Below are positions 9,353 to 18,705 of a stretch of DNA of 64,000 nt, one piece after another; position 1 is the stretch's first letter; the number at the start of each line of letters is the position of its first letter. The notes below the pieces were generated by a model that was given only the letters and a program-made list of their open reading frames with translations, made no database searches and had not been told where the DNA came from. Location of the stretch: contig OZ251574.1 in the NCBI GenBank assembly GCA_965243635.1, forward strand, positions 4,712,001-4,776,000, written 5' to 3'. Source of the DNA: Rs1 sp000416275 (GTDB taxonomy: Bacteria > Pseudomonadota > Gammaproteobacteria > Pseudomonadales > Balneatricaceae). The position numbers and the translations under genes were made by a program.

Positions 9353-10060
9353 ATGAAAATACAAAATATTATTGGAGCATTACTCTACCTAGTAACAACA
9401 ACCCTCTGCGCGCAAAGTCTTAGTATCGCTCAACTTAAAGGTGCTCCAGACGACATTTTAGGCGCTAAACTATTAAAAGAAATCTACAAACGTGCCAATA
9501 TACAACTTGAGTTAACCATTCTTCCTGCTAAAAGAGCCTTAATACAATCAAGCCAGGGAATTATTGATGGAGAGCTGCAAAGAATTTTTGTCCTTGCTGA
9601 TAAATTTCCGACATTAATTAGGATTCCCACACCCTTTACATATTTTGAACCGACCGCCTTCTCTAAAAATACACCATTAAAAATTACTGGCTGGTCTGCT
9701 TTAGACGGCTATAGAATTGGTATAGTAAGAGGGATGAAGTTTGCAGAATTAGGGCTTCAAGGGATAGATAATGTGTACTCTGTTACCGGGAGCGCACAGC
9801 TGTTTAATATGCTCGAGAAGAATAGATTGGATATTGTGGTAACCGGCCGCTTTAATGGCTTATATTATATAAACAATGAAAAAATTGATTCAATACAAGC
9901 ACTCAAACCTGCCCTTGAAAGACATCAGCTATATCACTACCTTCATCAGAAACATAAAAACCTCGTTCCACAGATAGATGCAGTAATAAAATCCATGCTA
10001 GAGAGTGGTGAACTAGCAGCCCTTCGCATTAAATATGTTAATGAACTACTGGAACGGTAA
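9353..10060 (+). CDS. Transporter substrate-binding domain protein (family 3)
   Basis: Periplasmic solute-binding-like protein of 235 residues. Signal peptide: MKIQNIIGALLYLVTTTLCA, then mature sequence. The fold matches bacterial extracellular solute-binding family 3: LLKEIYKRANIQLELTILP, then PTPFTYFEPTAFS, GYRIGIVRGMKFAE and AQLFNMLEKNRLDIVVTGR. I start at ATG 9353 rather than the upstream ATG 9314, because GAGAAGG sits just before 9353 and the signal peptide begins there. No permease or ATPase is adjacent, so it may be an orphan sensor or binding protein. The basic residue usual for amino-acid carboxylate binding was not verified. Confidence 0.8.
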   Translation: MKIQNIIGALLYLVTTTLCAQSLSIAQLKGAPDDILGAKLLKEIYKRANIQLELTILPAKRALIQSSQGIIDGELQRIFVLADKFPTLIRIPTPFTYFEPTAFSKNTPLKITGWSALDGYRIGIVRGMKFAELGLQGIDNVYSVTGSAQLFNMLEKNRLDIVVTGRFNGLYYINNEKIDSIQALKPALERHQLYHYLHQKHKNLVPQIDAVIKSMLESGELAALRIKYVNELLER

Positions 10061-10459
10061 CATCAAGCCCCAAAACACAGCGGAGTTAAAAATCCACTTT
10101 ATTGCCGCCGGAGCAATTTGCTAAATTGTCGAAACCTAGCGACAGGATGTACCAGAGTTGTACGTGGATGCGCCATACAAGCGGCGCATCAATTTAATGA
10201 ATTACGCAGCAACCACTCGACTAATCTATTTTCATTAGTTCGGTTTCTTTTAACCACGCAAAAGAAACCGAACTCGCCACAGGCGATACCGCACTGCAAT
10301 CCCTTAACCCTAAAACAACCAATTAAGTTTCATTGATCACTTTTCTCAGCCCTAAAAAATACTAGCCCCAACAATCAAGCCTGATTTTGATTAAATAGCT
10401 TAGCAAGTTTTCAATATCCGGCTGATTGTGCTGTAATCGGTTTTATTTACCGTCTTACA
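10061..10459. other. Intergenic region with hairpins and a partial R1 repeat
   Basis: Two inverted repeats are visible: GATGCGCC/GGCGCATC around 10168-10191 and GTTCGGTTTCTTTT ... AAAAGAAACCGAAC at about 10238-10276. The second is related to the hairpin inside R1. No coding frame with a ribosome site was found. Confidence 0.55.
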
Positions 10460-10471
10460 TTGGATATTGAA

Positions 10472-11995
10472 ATGGCCCTTAATGATTTTAATGCAGCTTT
10501 AAAATTCGAAAATAGCTTTGCAGAACAGCTGGATGGCCTATACGCTTTTGCCACTGGGGACAGTGCTATCCAACCGGAACTGGTGAAAATAAACCACTCC
10601 CTAGCACAGACCTTAGGCTTAGATAGCCAAAGGTTATCTGCAGAGCCTGAAACCGCGCAGCTATTGGCAGCAATGTTATCTGGCGGCACCTCACCTAAAG
10701 GCGCCAAACCTTTATCCCAGGCTTATGCGGGGCACCAATTCGGCCATTTAAATCACCAGTTAGGCGATGGCAGAGCGCTATTATTAGGCGAAGTCATCGA
10801 TACAGAGGGCTGTCGTAAAGATATTCATCTTAAAGGTTCCGGGCCCACTATTTTTTCCCGTAACGGCGATGGCAAGGCAACTTTGGGGCCCGTGCTTCGC
10901 GAATACTTAATCGCAGAGGCGATGCACAGTTTACAAGTGCCGACCACTAGAGCGCTAGCAGTAGTAATTAGCGGTGAAAAGGTAATGCGCAGCCAACTAT
11001 TGACCGGAGCGGTCTTAACCCGGGTCGCTTCCAGCCACATCAGAGTTGGAACTTTTCAATACGCCGCTTCGCGCAATCAAACCGAGACGACCCAGCGATT
11101 GGCAGATTATTGTATCGCCCGCCACTATCCAAAAGTAAAGCCAAAAGTAAAACCAGAAATAAAACAGGCAGATAATTGCTACTTAGATTTTTTTCGAGCA
11201 GTGGCTGATAAACAGGCGCTATTAATCGCCAAGTGGATGAACATTGGCTTTGTACACGGGGTCATGAATACTGATAACACCTTAATTTGCGGTGAAACCA
11301 TCGACTACGGCCCCTGCGCCTTCATCGACCAATACGACCCGCAGGCGGTATTCAGCTCCATTGACACCCAGCGGCGCTACGCCTATCAGAATCAAGCTTC
11401 GATCGCCCTGTGGAATTTAGCGCGCCTCGCTGAAACCTTACTGCCTTTAATCGCAGCAGATGAGGAGCAGGCAATCACCCTAATCAATCCGATCTTACAA
11501 GACTTCACTGAGACCTATCAGCAGTATTGGCTGGCTGGCATGCGTTTAAAACTGGGCATCGATAATGCAGAGGAAGATGATTTAGCACTGGCCAATGACC
11601 TGTTGCAGATGATGGCCAAACAACAGGTAGACTTCACCCAATTATTTCGTGCACTCGCGTTCGCGATCCAAGGGGAAACCAGCTTGGTCAGAGCGTTATT
11701 TAAAGATCCGCAGCCTTTTTATATATGGCAAGTTAGCTGGTCTCAAAGATTAGCCAGAAACACCGCTCCAGCCTTTGATGCGATTGCCAAAATGAACGCC
11801 ATCAACCCCTTGTACATCCCTCGCAATCACAAGGTAGAGGAGGCTTTAATAGCGGCCGAAGCGGGCGATCTTAGCCTTTTCGAAAAACTGTTATCAGTGG
11901 TCACCGATCCATACCAGCCACGCGATGGCTTTGAGGAATACGAAGGGCCGGCGCCTGCCAAAGCAACGCGCTATGTTACTTATTGCGGCACATAG
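10472..11995 (+). CDS. selO: Protein adenylyltransferase SelO (YdiU/UPF0061)
   Basis: Pseudokinase-fold enzyme that transfers AMP from ATP to protein hydroxyls; linked to redox stress in E. coli. The sequence shows the family path: QAYAGHQFGHLNHQLGDGRA (about 75-94), LKGSGPTIFSRNGDGKATLG, GVMNTDNTLICGETIDYGPC (catalytic D and N region) and AFIDQYDPQAVFSSID. 507 residues, near the usual 480-520. ATG at 10472 has GGATATTG upstream; a TTG four codons earlier (10460) is possible. The C-terminus ends YVTYCGT, and the C-terminal cysteine fits the position where some homologues have Sec/Cys. Monocistronic; the accessory island begins directly after it. Confidence 0.92.
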   Translation: MALNDFNAALKFENSFAEQLDGLYAFATGDSAIQPELVKINHSLAQTLGLDSQRLSAEPETAQLLAAMLSGGTSPKGAKPLSQAYAGHQFGHLNHQLGDGRALLLGEVIDTEGCRKDIHLKGSGPTIFSRNGDGKATLGPVLREYLIAEAMHSLQVPTTRALAVVISGEKVMRSQLLTGAVLTRVASSHIRVGTFQYAASRNQTETTQRLADYCIARHYPKVKPKVKPEIKQADNCYLDFFRAVADKQALLIAKWMNIGFVHGVMNTDNTLICGETIDYGPCAFIDQYDPQAVFSSIDTQRRYAYQNQASIALWNLARLAETLLPLIAADEEQAITLINPILQDFTETYQQYWLAGMRLKLGIDNAEEDDLALANDLLQMMAKQQVDFTQLFRALAFAIQGETSLVRALFKDPQPFYIWQVSWSQRLARNTAPAFDAIAKMNAINPLYIPRNHKVEEALIAAEAGDLSLFEKLLSVVTDPYQPRDGFEEYEGPAPAKATRYVTYCGT

Positions 11996-12112
11996 AAGGG
12001 TAAGTTCTAACTTCGTTTAACTTGTTGGTATTAAAATTTTTACAAATACAAGTTAAGCGGGGGATGATGGGCAATTGGTGATTTTTGGGGTTTTCTCTGC
12101 GGTAAGAACAAG

Positions 12113-12172
12113 ATTTTAAAGATTATTTTACCACAGAGGGCACAGAGGCGCTGCGCTGCACAGAGGAGAGAC
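12113..12172. repeat. Dispersed repeat R3 (CACAGAG element)
   Basis: ACCACAGAGGGCACAGAGGCGCTGCGC... The same core recurs, often in reverse, near 17330, 17945, 22745, 27860, 28090 and 34150, and in tandem at 62.69-63.78 kb. Confidence 0.75.
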
Positions 12173-12220
12173 AAGACACTATAAAATTAAGCCTTGAGTC
12201 TCCCATAGTGCTGTTTTAGG

Positions 12221-12572
12221 TTTAAGATCAAGTGATTTCAGGCGCAGTTTCGCTGCAGCGAGTTCATTTCTTTTTTGCGAAAAAAAGAAACCGAACCAAA
12301 GAAAAATTCGCCCTACCATTGCCGAAAGATCCCTACGCTATTCACTAAATTGACGGCCGCGCAGATTCGCCATCCATGGCTCAACTACGCTTTCCGCGAC
12401 GTCCTGTCGCTACACTCGACAATTTAGCAAATAGCTCCGGCGTCAATACAAGGGGGATTGTAGCTCCGTAGCTGACATTTTACGCAAACGATACTTTTAG
12501 TTTCTAAAATTTCAAAGATCAGGGATATTGTTTGATTTATTTGTGCATTGCAGTGATATAAACAGTGTGTCC
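12221..12572. repeat. Dispersed repeat R1, copy a
   Basis: About 350 bp beginning near GATCAAGTGATTTCAGG and ending near CAGTGTGTCCCTTA. Nearly identical copies lie at 13398, 19757 (shorter) and 28266. It contains a hairpin TTTCTTTTTTGCG/AAAAAAAGAAACC region. Copies carry slightly different substitutions, and no gene is conserved in them by structure. Confidence 0.8.
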
Positions 12573-12757
12573 CTTATGTTTATTATGTTTGGCCGCTAGA
12601 TCACATCACATATGGTTATAAAAAACTCCTGTCCTAAAGCATTTGTAATCTGAATAACAAAGCCAATTTACATCTTTAGTACAATATTTAGGCTAAAAAT
12701 GTTGGCTATAATAGCGACGCAAAAGCCAATTAATTTTAGTCCTGATTTATTTGCTTG

Positions 12758-13309
12758 TTAGCCATAATGTGCCTCCCTATGACAGTTTGGACAAATAGCA
12801 ACTGTATTGTGCAGAGTATCCTCCCCGCCTTTAGCAAGCATAATTTTATGGTGGACTTCTAAATATGGAGAGTCATCCTTTTTACGATTAAACGGCGCTG
12901 ATCTATGACAGACTTCACATCTCCCTTTAGCTCTTAACAATGTTGCTTTAACAACATAAGGGTTACGTTGATAATCTGTAAGAATAACTAGTTTTTTCTT
13001 CGGCCTACCTTTTGCCTTTTTAGCCTTTCTTATAATAGCTTCAGGTGATTCATGCCCCACTTCAACTATGCCATCTGGTTGGTTACCTGATATAATTCTT
13101 ATTAGGGAGTATTCCCGTTCAGCTAACTCTCGCCTCGCATCAGCAGTGTTAAAGCTTTTCGGTTCTGAATCAATTATAAGTGCCCATATATATTTAGCTG
13201 GATACAACTCATTATTTTGATCTGCTACATACCATTCTCGGTTAACCAGTCGCCATGGCCTCTCACCGTCATTAAACCTTTTGAAGGCTAGTTCTACATC
13301 TGAATCCAT
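12758..13309 (-). CDS. HNH endonuclease
   Basis: Putative DNA endonuclease of 183 residues. The C-terminal HNH domain shows a zinc ribbon C131-x-x-C134 and C173-x-x-C176, the catalytic pair H153-H154 (LEVHHKIMLAKGG), N168 and H177 (CPNCHREAH). The N-terminal 110 residues are an unrecognised module containing WRLVNREWYV and a basic linker AKKAKGRPKKK. ATG at 13309. It stands alone, flanked on both sides by R1 repeats, which suggests a mobile cargo position. Phage-defence or homing roles are both possible; neither is shown. Confidence 0.88.
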   Translation of the reverse strand: MDSDVELAFKRFNDGERPWRLVNREWYVADQNNELYPAKYIWALIIDSEPKSFNTADARRELAEREYSLIRIISGNQPDGIVEVGHESPEAIIRKAKKAKGRPKKKLVILTDYQRNPYVVKATLLRAKGRCEVCHRSAPFNRKKDDSPYLEVHHKIMLAKGGEDTLHNTVAICPNCHREAHYG

Positions 13310-13397
13310 GGAGCAGCTCCTTTTATGGCTAACATGTTAATACTGCGCATGCGCGTTTGTAAAAATAACGAATTTTAAGTGATTTCTTTTTTGAGAT

Positions 13398-13747
13398 TTA
13401 AGGTCAAGTGATTTCAGGTGCAGTTTCGCTGCAGCGAGTTCATTTCTTTTTCGCGAAAAAAAGAAACCGAACCAAAGAAAAATTCGCCCTACCATTGCCG
13501 AAAGATCCCTGCGCTATTCACTAAATTGACGGCCGCGCAGATTCGCCATCCATGGCTCAACTACGCTTTCCGCGACGTCCTGTCGCTACACTCGCCAATT
13601 TAGCAAATAGCTCCGGCGGCAATACAAGGGGGATTGTAGCTCCGTAGCTGACATTTTGCGCAAGCGATACTTTTAGTTTCTAAAATTTTAAAGATCAGGG
13701 ATATTGATTTATTTGTGTATTGTAGGGATATAAACAGTGTGTCCCTT
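13398..13747. repeat. Dispersed repeat R1, copy b
   Basis: Same element as at 12221-12572. Together they bracket the HNH gene in direct orientation. Ends with GTGTGTCCCTTATG. Confidence 0.8.
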
Positions 13748-13767
13748 ATGTTTCTGCTTAATTTTCA

Positions 13768-14217
13768 TTACCGCGGAACAGACAAATCTGGCTCCGATCT
13801 TTTCCAGTTCTTTGGATCTGTTTTATAACCAAGTCGTTTTACCTTTTTTAACTCTAAGAAATTAGAAGGTAATTTTTTAAAAACCTCAGTAGAAGTTCGT
13901 TCAAAAGCTTTTAAAGAAAAATTTGTTTGCATACCATCTTGCCAATTATTCCAAGTATTCTTCCTTACTCGATTAGAAATACGGAGATAAATTTGCTCAT
14001 TACACAAATCCATATAATTATAGATTTCATTATTTGCGGTATCTTTTTCAGAAATGGTAAGCTCTTCGCCAATTAAAGCTTTGTATGGAATTCGACGGAC
14101 TATTTCACGATATTCTTTATTCAATGAATCTTCAAAAGAGGTTCTCTGTTGTTCGTTATTTTTAATTAGTTGCCAAACGGCAATAATTACACCAAAAGTA
14201 GTTGCATAGGGTGCCAA
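13768..14217 (-). CDS. Hypothetical protein with N-terminal membrane anchor
   Basis: 149 residues. The N-terminal segment YATTFGVIIAVWQLI is hydrophobic, and the rest is charged, helix-rich and soluble (IKNNEQQRTSFEDSLNKEY...). The first usable codon is TTG at 14217. The frame stays open upstream to about 14308 (reading GNVFIIEFLTEYAFLAP) with no ATG, GTG or TTG, so the true start may be missing or non-standard and the gene may be truncated at its 5' end. AT-rich codon use as in the neighbouring GIY-YIG gene. Not recognised. Confidence 0.55.
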   Translation of the reverse strand: MAPYATTFGVIIAVWQLIKNNEQQRTSFEDSLNKEYREIVRRIPYKALIGEELTISEKDTANNEIYNYMDLCNEQIYLRISNRVRKNTWNNWQDGMQTNFSLKAFERTSTEVFKKLPSNFLELKKVKRLGYKTDPKNWKRSEPDLSVPR

Positions 14218-15389
14218 GAAAGCATATTCAGTTAAAAATTCAATGATAAAAACATTTCCATAATGGTATAAAACACATTCATAATCTGAAAAAATGGTCG
14301 GCTAAGCTCACGAAGATATGGATGACGAACTGTTTTTTCGACTTCAGCAACTGGTTATAGGTTTATGATGCATTATATCCAAACTTGATTGTCTGTAACT
14401 TCTGTTTCCAAATGCTTTCGCGTTGTATAACTTCTTCGGGAACCAATGACGTAGAAAGCACTTCTAATATTGTGAATTTAAAATGTTCTTCGAAGTATTC
14501 TCTCGATTTTATAGCGTAGAGCTCTTTGAGTTCTTTGTTATTACCATGACAACCATAAATGTAATCGGACCACCTACCCCAAATACCTTGACTACCATAA
14601 GCAGCACCAACGTAATGTTTTCCAGTTTTTTGATCTGTTAGTAGGTAAACGCCATAAACACTACTCAACGCAACCTTCCAATCATTTAATTCGTTTTTTA
14701 TTACTATATCCATAGACTCAAAGCTATGATTTATTAGGTCATACGATACAAATCTCTCACCTTGATATTTATGCTGAGATATTGATGAAATAGTAGAATA
14801 AGAAAAAATATAGTCCGGATTAAAGACCGTTCCTCTCGTATTCTCTCCTTGATAATCAATTGTTAAACGGCCAATCAAATCTGTGTGTTCTGGGTCTAGC
14901 TCTACTCCATAATCAGAATGGTCTCTATTGGTTATATTAAAAATACCACCGAACAAGAACTTCGAACCTGAGATTTGAGCAAAAGTAACAATCTTATCTC
15001 GTACGAATCGTTCTTTTTTATTGCCCCTGTATGTTTGCCAGCCAGTCCACTCGTCAAAACTTCTAGCTAACACATCTATTGGGCGTGTGCCATCAGGCTC
15101 TTGTTTTGCTAAATGAAACCTGTATACAGAGTTATCATTCAATTCTGGAAATATTAGATCTAACCCGCATGTTGCACCAACTAGTCACTTGACAATAGTC
15201 ACTCCATTTATAGCAGTGCCTTGCAAATTTTTCTTAAGCCGCTGGGTAGATCTAAAATTTCAGAAACTTTTAGTGGAGCTAAGTACACCGAACTGGTTGT
15301 TTTTCGAACAGCTCGTAGTCGGAAGCCAAACGCTGCCCTCGAACCTCAATGCTCGTGTTGTAAACTCTGAATTTTATCAAGATGCAGGG

Positions 15390-16784
15390 CTATCCAGGTT
15401 TGAGGAGTCTGCTGGAATAAAGAATGTCAGTGACGCGTTTTAGCAATTCAGAAACGGGGCAAGAACTTGGCAACATCAGTTTCACTCTATCTTTATACTG
15501 AACAATTCGCACCGCAATTTTGAATAGTTTTAAGCGTATTGTACCCATTTCTGCTCGCTCTAATACCGTACCCTTTAATGTTTCTAATCGGAATTCATGC
15601 ATTAATACATAGGCCGCAGCAGAGTAGAAAAGCCGCAATTGATTTGCCAAAAAGCCTTGATCAGAAGTGCGATCACAGGCCATATCATTTTTCAGCTGCT
15701 TGATGAAATTTTCGTCTTGTCCTCGAGCGCAATAAAAATCACAGTACAGGGTCTCAGGACTGGCATTGGTAATAGAGGTGACAATATAACGAGGGTTCTT
15801 GCCTAGCAGGTTCACTTCTGCTTTTACAATTAAACGACATTCAATACCCATCCAGCTTTTGGCTTTATAGTCTAACTCGTCATATAAGCGCACTTTATAG
15901 GGTTCTGGTTGACCTACCAACTTTGCGTTGTGGCGCTTCTCATCAAGGCAGTGTTTAGCGGCTGTTAGTAAAGAACTCGCCATGGGAGACAACGCTTTAT
16001 TACCGGGCACACCAAAGATAAAGTCCATGTTGTCATCATCTTGACTTAATTGCATTAATTCAGGGTTGGAGAAGTGGCCGTCGCCACGTAAAACGATGTG
16101 AACGTTGGCCCAGCGCGATCTAATTTGTTGTATAACGCGTTTCATTATCATCGCATTTTCTGCCCCTGTAGGGCGTTTACCTGGACGAAGATAGGTACCA
16201 ATCAACTTCCCGCTAAAACCCTCAAAAATGGTAAGTGGCAGATAGCCATAATGGCCGTAATAACGATTGAACAATGCCAGTTCTTGTTGGCCATATACTT
16301 GATCTTCAGTGTGATCCATATCAAGAATGATGATGCTGGGATCTTTGCTATAGCTATCCATGAAATGATCAATAAACGCTTGAGCCATGCGGTATAAATC
16401 TTTGCTATCAACATTTTGGCCTAATCGAGTGAAAGTTGATCCGTGGGCCAAATCTTGTTCTTCGTCTAATGGCTTTTTTCCCAGAGCCAGTTTAAACATA
16501 GGGTCTTTGCGTAGAGAGTTAGAATCGTTAGCATCTTCATAGCCACAGGCAAGCTGGATAGTTCTTTGAGTAATGAGATCCTGCATAGAGTGCTTGATAT
16601 GTGTTTGTCTGCGAGAGTCGCTGATAGCAGCGGCAAGTTTGGTTAGCAGTTGACTTTGAAGTGCCGTCTCCCGCATCAGTATTGCACCAAAATCAGATGA
16701 CATAGAGCCACCATCAAAACTGGCGCGTACAGTAAGTCCGTCAACAGGGTGGAAATTAAGTGGGGATTGTATAAAATTGGGCAT
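15390..16784 (-). CDS. IS1380-family transposase
   Basis: 464-residue DDE transposase. The N-terminal half has FDGGSMSSDFGAILMRE and RKDPMFKLALGK, typical of IS1380. The catalytic region includes IILDMDHTEDQVYGQQELA (first D) and IVLRGDGHFSNPELM (second D); the C-terminal part carries YCARGQDENFIKQLKNDMA with the E. The frame is intact from ATG 16784. An inverted repeat lies just before the start (see 16785). Confidence 0.93.
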   Translation of the reverse strand: MPNFIQSPLNFHPVDGLTVRASFDGGSMSSDFGAILMRETALQSQLLTKLAAAISDSRRQTHIKHSMQDLITQRTIQLACGYEDANDSNSLRKDPMFKLALGKKPLDEEQDLAHGSTFTRLGQNVDSKDLYRMAQAFIDHFMDSYSKDPSIIILDMDHTEDQVYGQQELALFNRYYGHYGYLPLTIFEGFSGKLIGTYLRPGKRPTGAENAMIMKRVIQQIRSRWANVHIVLRGDGHFSNPELMQLSQDDDNMDFIFGVPGNKALSPMASSLLTAAKHCLDEKRHNAKLVGQPEPYKVRLYDELDYKAKSWMGIECRLIVKAEVNLLGKNPRYIVTSITNASPETLYCDFYCARGQDENFIKQLKNDMACDRTSDQGFLANQLRLFYSAAAYVLMHEFRLETLKGTVLERAEMGTIRLKLFKIAVRIVQYKDRVKLMLPSSCPVSELLKRVTDILYSSRLLKPG

Positions 16785-16861
16785 GGTAAGTTCCGGGTTA
16801 CTTCATCCGAAGTAGTTTTGTGGTAAACCCTATTCTATCAAGGGATAGGGCGGAACTTACC
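16785..16861 (-). promoter_or_regulatory. Hairpin in the leader of the IS1380 transposase
   Basis: GGTAAGTTCCG (16785-16795) pairs with CGGAACTTACC (16851-16861), with an inner CCCTAT/ATAGGG pair. It abuts the ATG and would enclose the ribosome site, so it may limit translation of read-through transcripts. Confidence 0.5.
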
Positions 16862-17021
16862 ATTTTTCATGCAATATGCGGGCTAACTTCATTGGAACCC
16901 CGAAAGCTGAAAAACATATAACAGCTTAAATATGCCTTAGCGGACATGGAAGCAATATTCACTAAGAGAAAGTTAAGCCTCTGATATTAGGAAATTTATT
17001 GTAGATGATAAAATTAATATG

Positions 17022-17340
17022 GGACACCCACTTTAAATATCAAGCCTCACTTCATCAAAATCGACTTCGTAATATCGCCTAACAAAAGTAGCTTAAACCC
17101 ACCGCTATGAAAATTTCCTAATATAAAATCATGCTAATTTAACGACAGGCACGTTTTTTCGTCAAGAGTCTCAGAAACAGACAGTTTCTTGCTTAAACAA
17201 AGATTGGGTAAAGCAAGCAGAAAGGGATGATGCCCCTGAATAGGCGGTATTATGTGTTTTATTAGACAAACTGAGGCAACTTTGAAGGAAAAAATACCAG
17301 CCCTAATCCCGCATTCTTTTGACCTTGTTTTTCCTCTGTA
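17022..17340. repeat. Dispersed repeat R2, copy a
   Basis: Starts AATTAATATGGGACACCCAC and runs through ACTTCATCAAAATCGACTTC to a CACAGAG-type end. Related copies at 17625, 19427, 33830 and 37160. The GGGACACCCAC start recurs at most copies. No gene in it; together with the adjoining duplicated block it fills 16.9-18.05 kb. Confidence 0.75.
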
Positions 17341-17623
17341 TCCTCTGTGGTGAAAAAATCTTTAAAAGATTGCTCGTTGTTTTGGAACTTGGTGCTAAAG
17401 TGATATAAATAGCCTGTTTCTTATATTGTGTTAACTGCACCCATAGGTTCAGCGGGTATTTTTATAACCGCTGAAAAATCAAGAGCTTGCGCTATGTGGT
17501 GCAGTGAAATTACTGATTCAGGAGCATGCTTTTATTCTTTACTACTCATGTCTTCGGCATAAATAGGGCCTAAGTTAACTTTAATTACAGGGTATTCAAT
17601 GTCAAGATAAGATACTGAAGCAT
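17341..17623. repeat. 283-bp exact duplicate of 34172-34454
   Basis: By eye every base matches the block at 34172-34454, while the R2 sequence before it is only similar. The block comprises an R3 end, half of miniature element B and the last 92 bp of the amine oxidase gene. Confidence 0.9.
17532..17623 (-). pseudogene. Displaced 3' tail of the flavin amine oxidase gene
   Basis: Identical to 34363-34454, the last 30 codons and stop of the amine oxidase (ending IYAEDMSSKE). It has no start and is joined directly to another R2 copy, so it is a gene-end fragment carried by the duplication. Confidence 0.9.
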
Positions 17624-17624
17624 A

Positions 17625-18055
17625 CAAATTAATATGGGACACCCACTTTAAATTTCAGGCCTCACTTCATCAAAATCGACTTCGTAATATCACCTAACAA
17701 AAGTAGCTTAAACCACTGCTATTAAAAATATCCTAGTATAGAATCATGCTAATTTAACGACAGGCACGATTTTTCGTCAAGCGTCTCAGAAACAGACAGT
17801 TTATTGCTCAAACAAAGATTGGGTAAAGCTAACAGGAAAGGGATGATGACCCCTGAATAGGCGGTATTGTGTGTTTTCTTAGACAAACTTAGGCAGCTTT
17901 TAAACGCAAAAAACAGATCCCGCATTCTGTTGACCCTGTTTTTCCTCTGTGTAGCGCAGCGCCTCTGTGTCCTCTGTGGTGAAAAAATCTTTAAAAGATT
18001 GCTCGTTGTTTTGGAACTTGATGCTAAAGTGATATAAATAGTCCCTTATATAATG
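17625..18055. repeat. Dispersed repeat R2, copy b
   Basis: Second R2 in direct orientation, 600 bp after copy a, again beginning AATATGGGACACCCAC and ending in the R3 CACAGAG hairpin and GATATAAATAGTCCCTTA. It lies directly downstream of the immunity gene. Confidence 0.75.
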
Positions 18056-18068
18056 AAGTGCACAAGTG

Positions 18069-18704
18069 CTAAGCAGGACGTAAGTGAGCGTTGCGTTTCC
18101 ATTGGTCTACACGGAAGAAACGGGTATCGACTAGATTAAACTGCTCGAATATATCCTTAACCTTCTCGTGTATAATAATTTTATCCATGTCTATATTAGA
18201 CATGCGAAAGATTAAGCGCTCATCTTCTGGTATTAACAGCATTTTATGAAAGTCTAAAGTAATTGTTTCTACACTAGGCTTCAAGCCCTCGTCAATCATC
18301 TCTTCTGCAAACTCGTCAAGCGTCGAGCGCTCTATGTAGCACCAATCTTTACGTTGAGTGGTATTAACAAAGAAGTAGTTATAATGAGAGGTTCCGTCTA
18401 CTTCAGTGTATACCGCAGGATAATACTGAATGTGATCAATAGGGTACTTAAGAAGTTTATTACGAACTTCCTTTTTTATCATAAAGTCAGAGCCTCTGAA
18501 TATCAGATCACCTATTCTTTCACCTAAGCCTAACTTCTTGTGTTGCTCTGCATGGCCTAACGAAAAGAACATCGCTCTACCTGAAGGAATAGGTCGCACA
18601 CCCATTGGTAAACGTGCCGTTTCTTCATCTGGTTTAGCGGAAACTGTTTCATCTTTTGTGCCATCTCTTGAAATAATATAATACTTGTCATCTAAACCTT
18701 CCAT
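18069..18704 (-). CDS. Imm11-family immunity protein (DUF1629-like)
   Basis: 211-residue soluble protein. The features PMGVRPIPSGRAMFFSLG and a C-terminal acidic/aromatic region ending RFFRVDQWKRNA resemble the Imm11 (DUF1629) family, whose members neutralise polymorphic nuclease toxins encoded just upstream. Here the ATG follows the AHH toxin stop by 1 nt, the usual toxin-immunity order, with GGGGA inside the toxin's end as ribosome site. It would act in the cytoplasm by binding the toxin. Family assignment is from pattern recognition and moderately sure; the pairing makes it likelier. Confidence 0.75.
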   Translation of the reverse strand: MEGLDDKYYIISRDGTKDETVSAKPDEETARLPMGVRPIPSGRAMFFSLGHAEQHKKLGLGERIGDLIFRGSDFMIKKEVRNKLLKYPIDHIQYYPAVYTEVDGTSHYNYFFVNTTQRKDWCYIERSTLDEFAEEMIDEGLKPSVETITLDFHKMLLIPEDERLIFRMSNIDMDKIIIHEKVKDIFEQFNLVDTRFFRVDQWKRNAHLRPA

Positions 18705-18705
18705 G

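Larger units (their letters stand above)
11996..12757. other. Repeat-filled gap at the left edge of the accessory island
   Basis: No gene. It holds an R3 half-element (12113-12172), a full R1 copy (12221-12572) and about 185 bp of AT-rich unique sequence next to the HNH gene. Confidence 0.6.
15164..16882 (-). mobile_element. IS1380-family insertion sequence, complete
   Basis: 1719 bp. Terminal inverted repeats CCCGCATGTTGCA (15164-15176) and TGCAATATGCGGG (16870-16882), 12 of 13 matching. Flanked by 4-bp direct repeats CTAA at 15160-15163 and 16883-16886, as expected for this family. Carries one transposase on the minus strand. About 225 bp between the left end and the transposase stop hold no gene. 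Confidence 0.93.
14363..16892 (-). pseudogene. GIY-YIG nuclease gene interrupted by an IS1380 element
   Basis: The body (14363-15159) encodes a protein whose C-terminal third is a GIY-YIG domain: GVYLL at about residue 164, YVGAAYG at 177, R190 and the metal-site Glu at about 242 (RESIWK). As it stands, the first start is a TTG at 15142 (259 residues). Removing the IS1380 element (15164-16882) and one copy of its CTAA duplication restores nine further codons, reading MKLDLIFPE and starting at an ATG at 16892. The intact protein would be 268 residues. The element therefore separates gene from start codon and promoter. The remaining frame is intact and could still be expressed from the TTG. Confidence 0.85.

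Noticed and set aside
13418..13603. A 61-codon frame (FRCSEFISFSRKKETEPKK...) repeated in the R1 copies
   Set aside because: It occurs only because the DNA repeat is conserved; copy a lacks the frame, there is no ribosome site, and it contains the R1 hairpin. Not a gene family.
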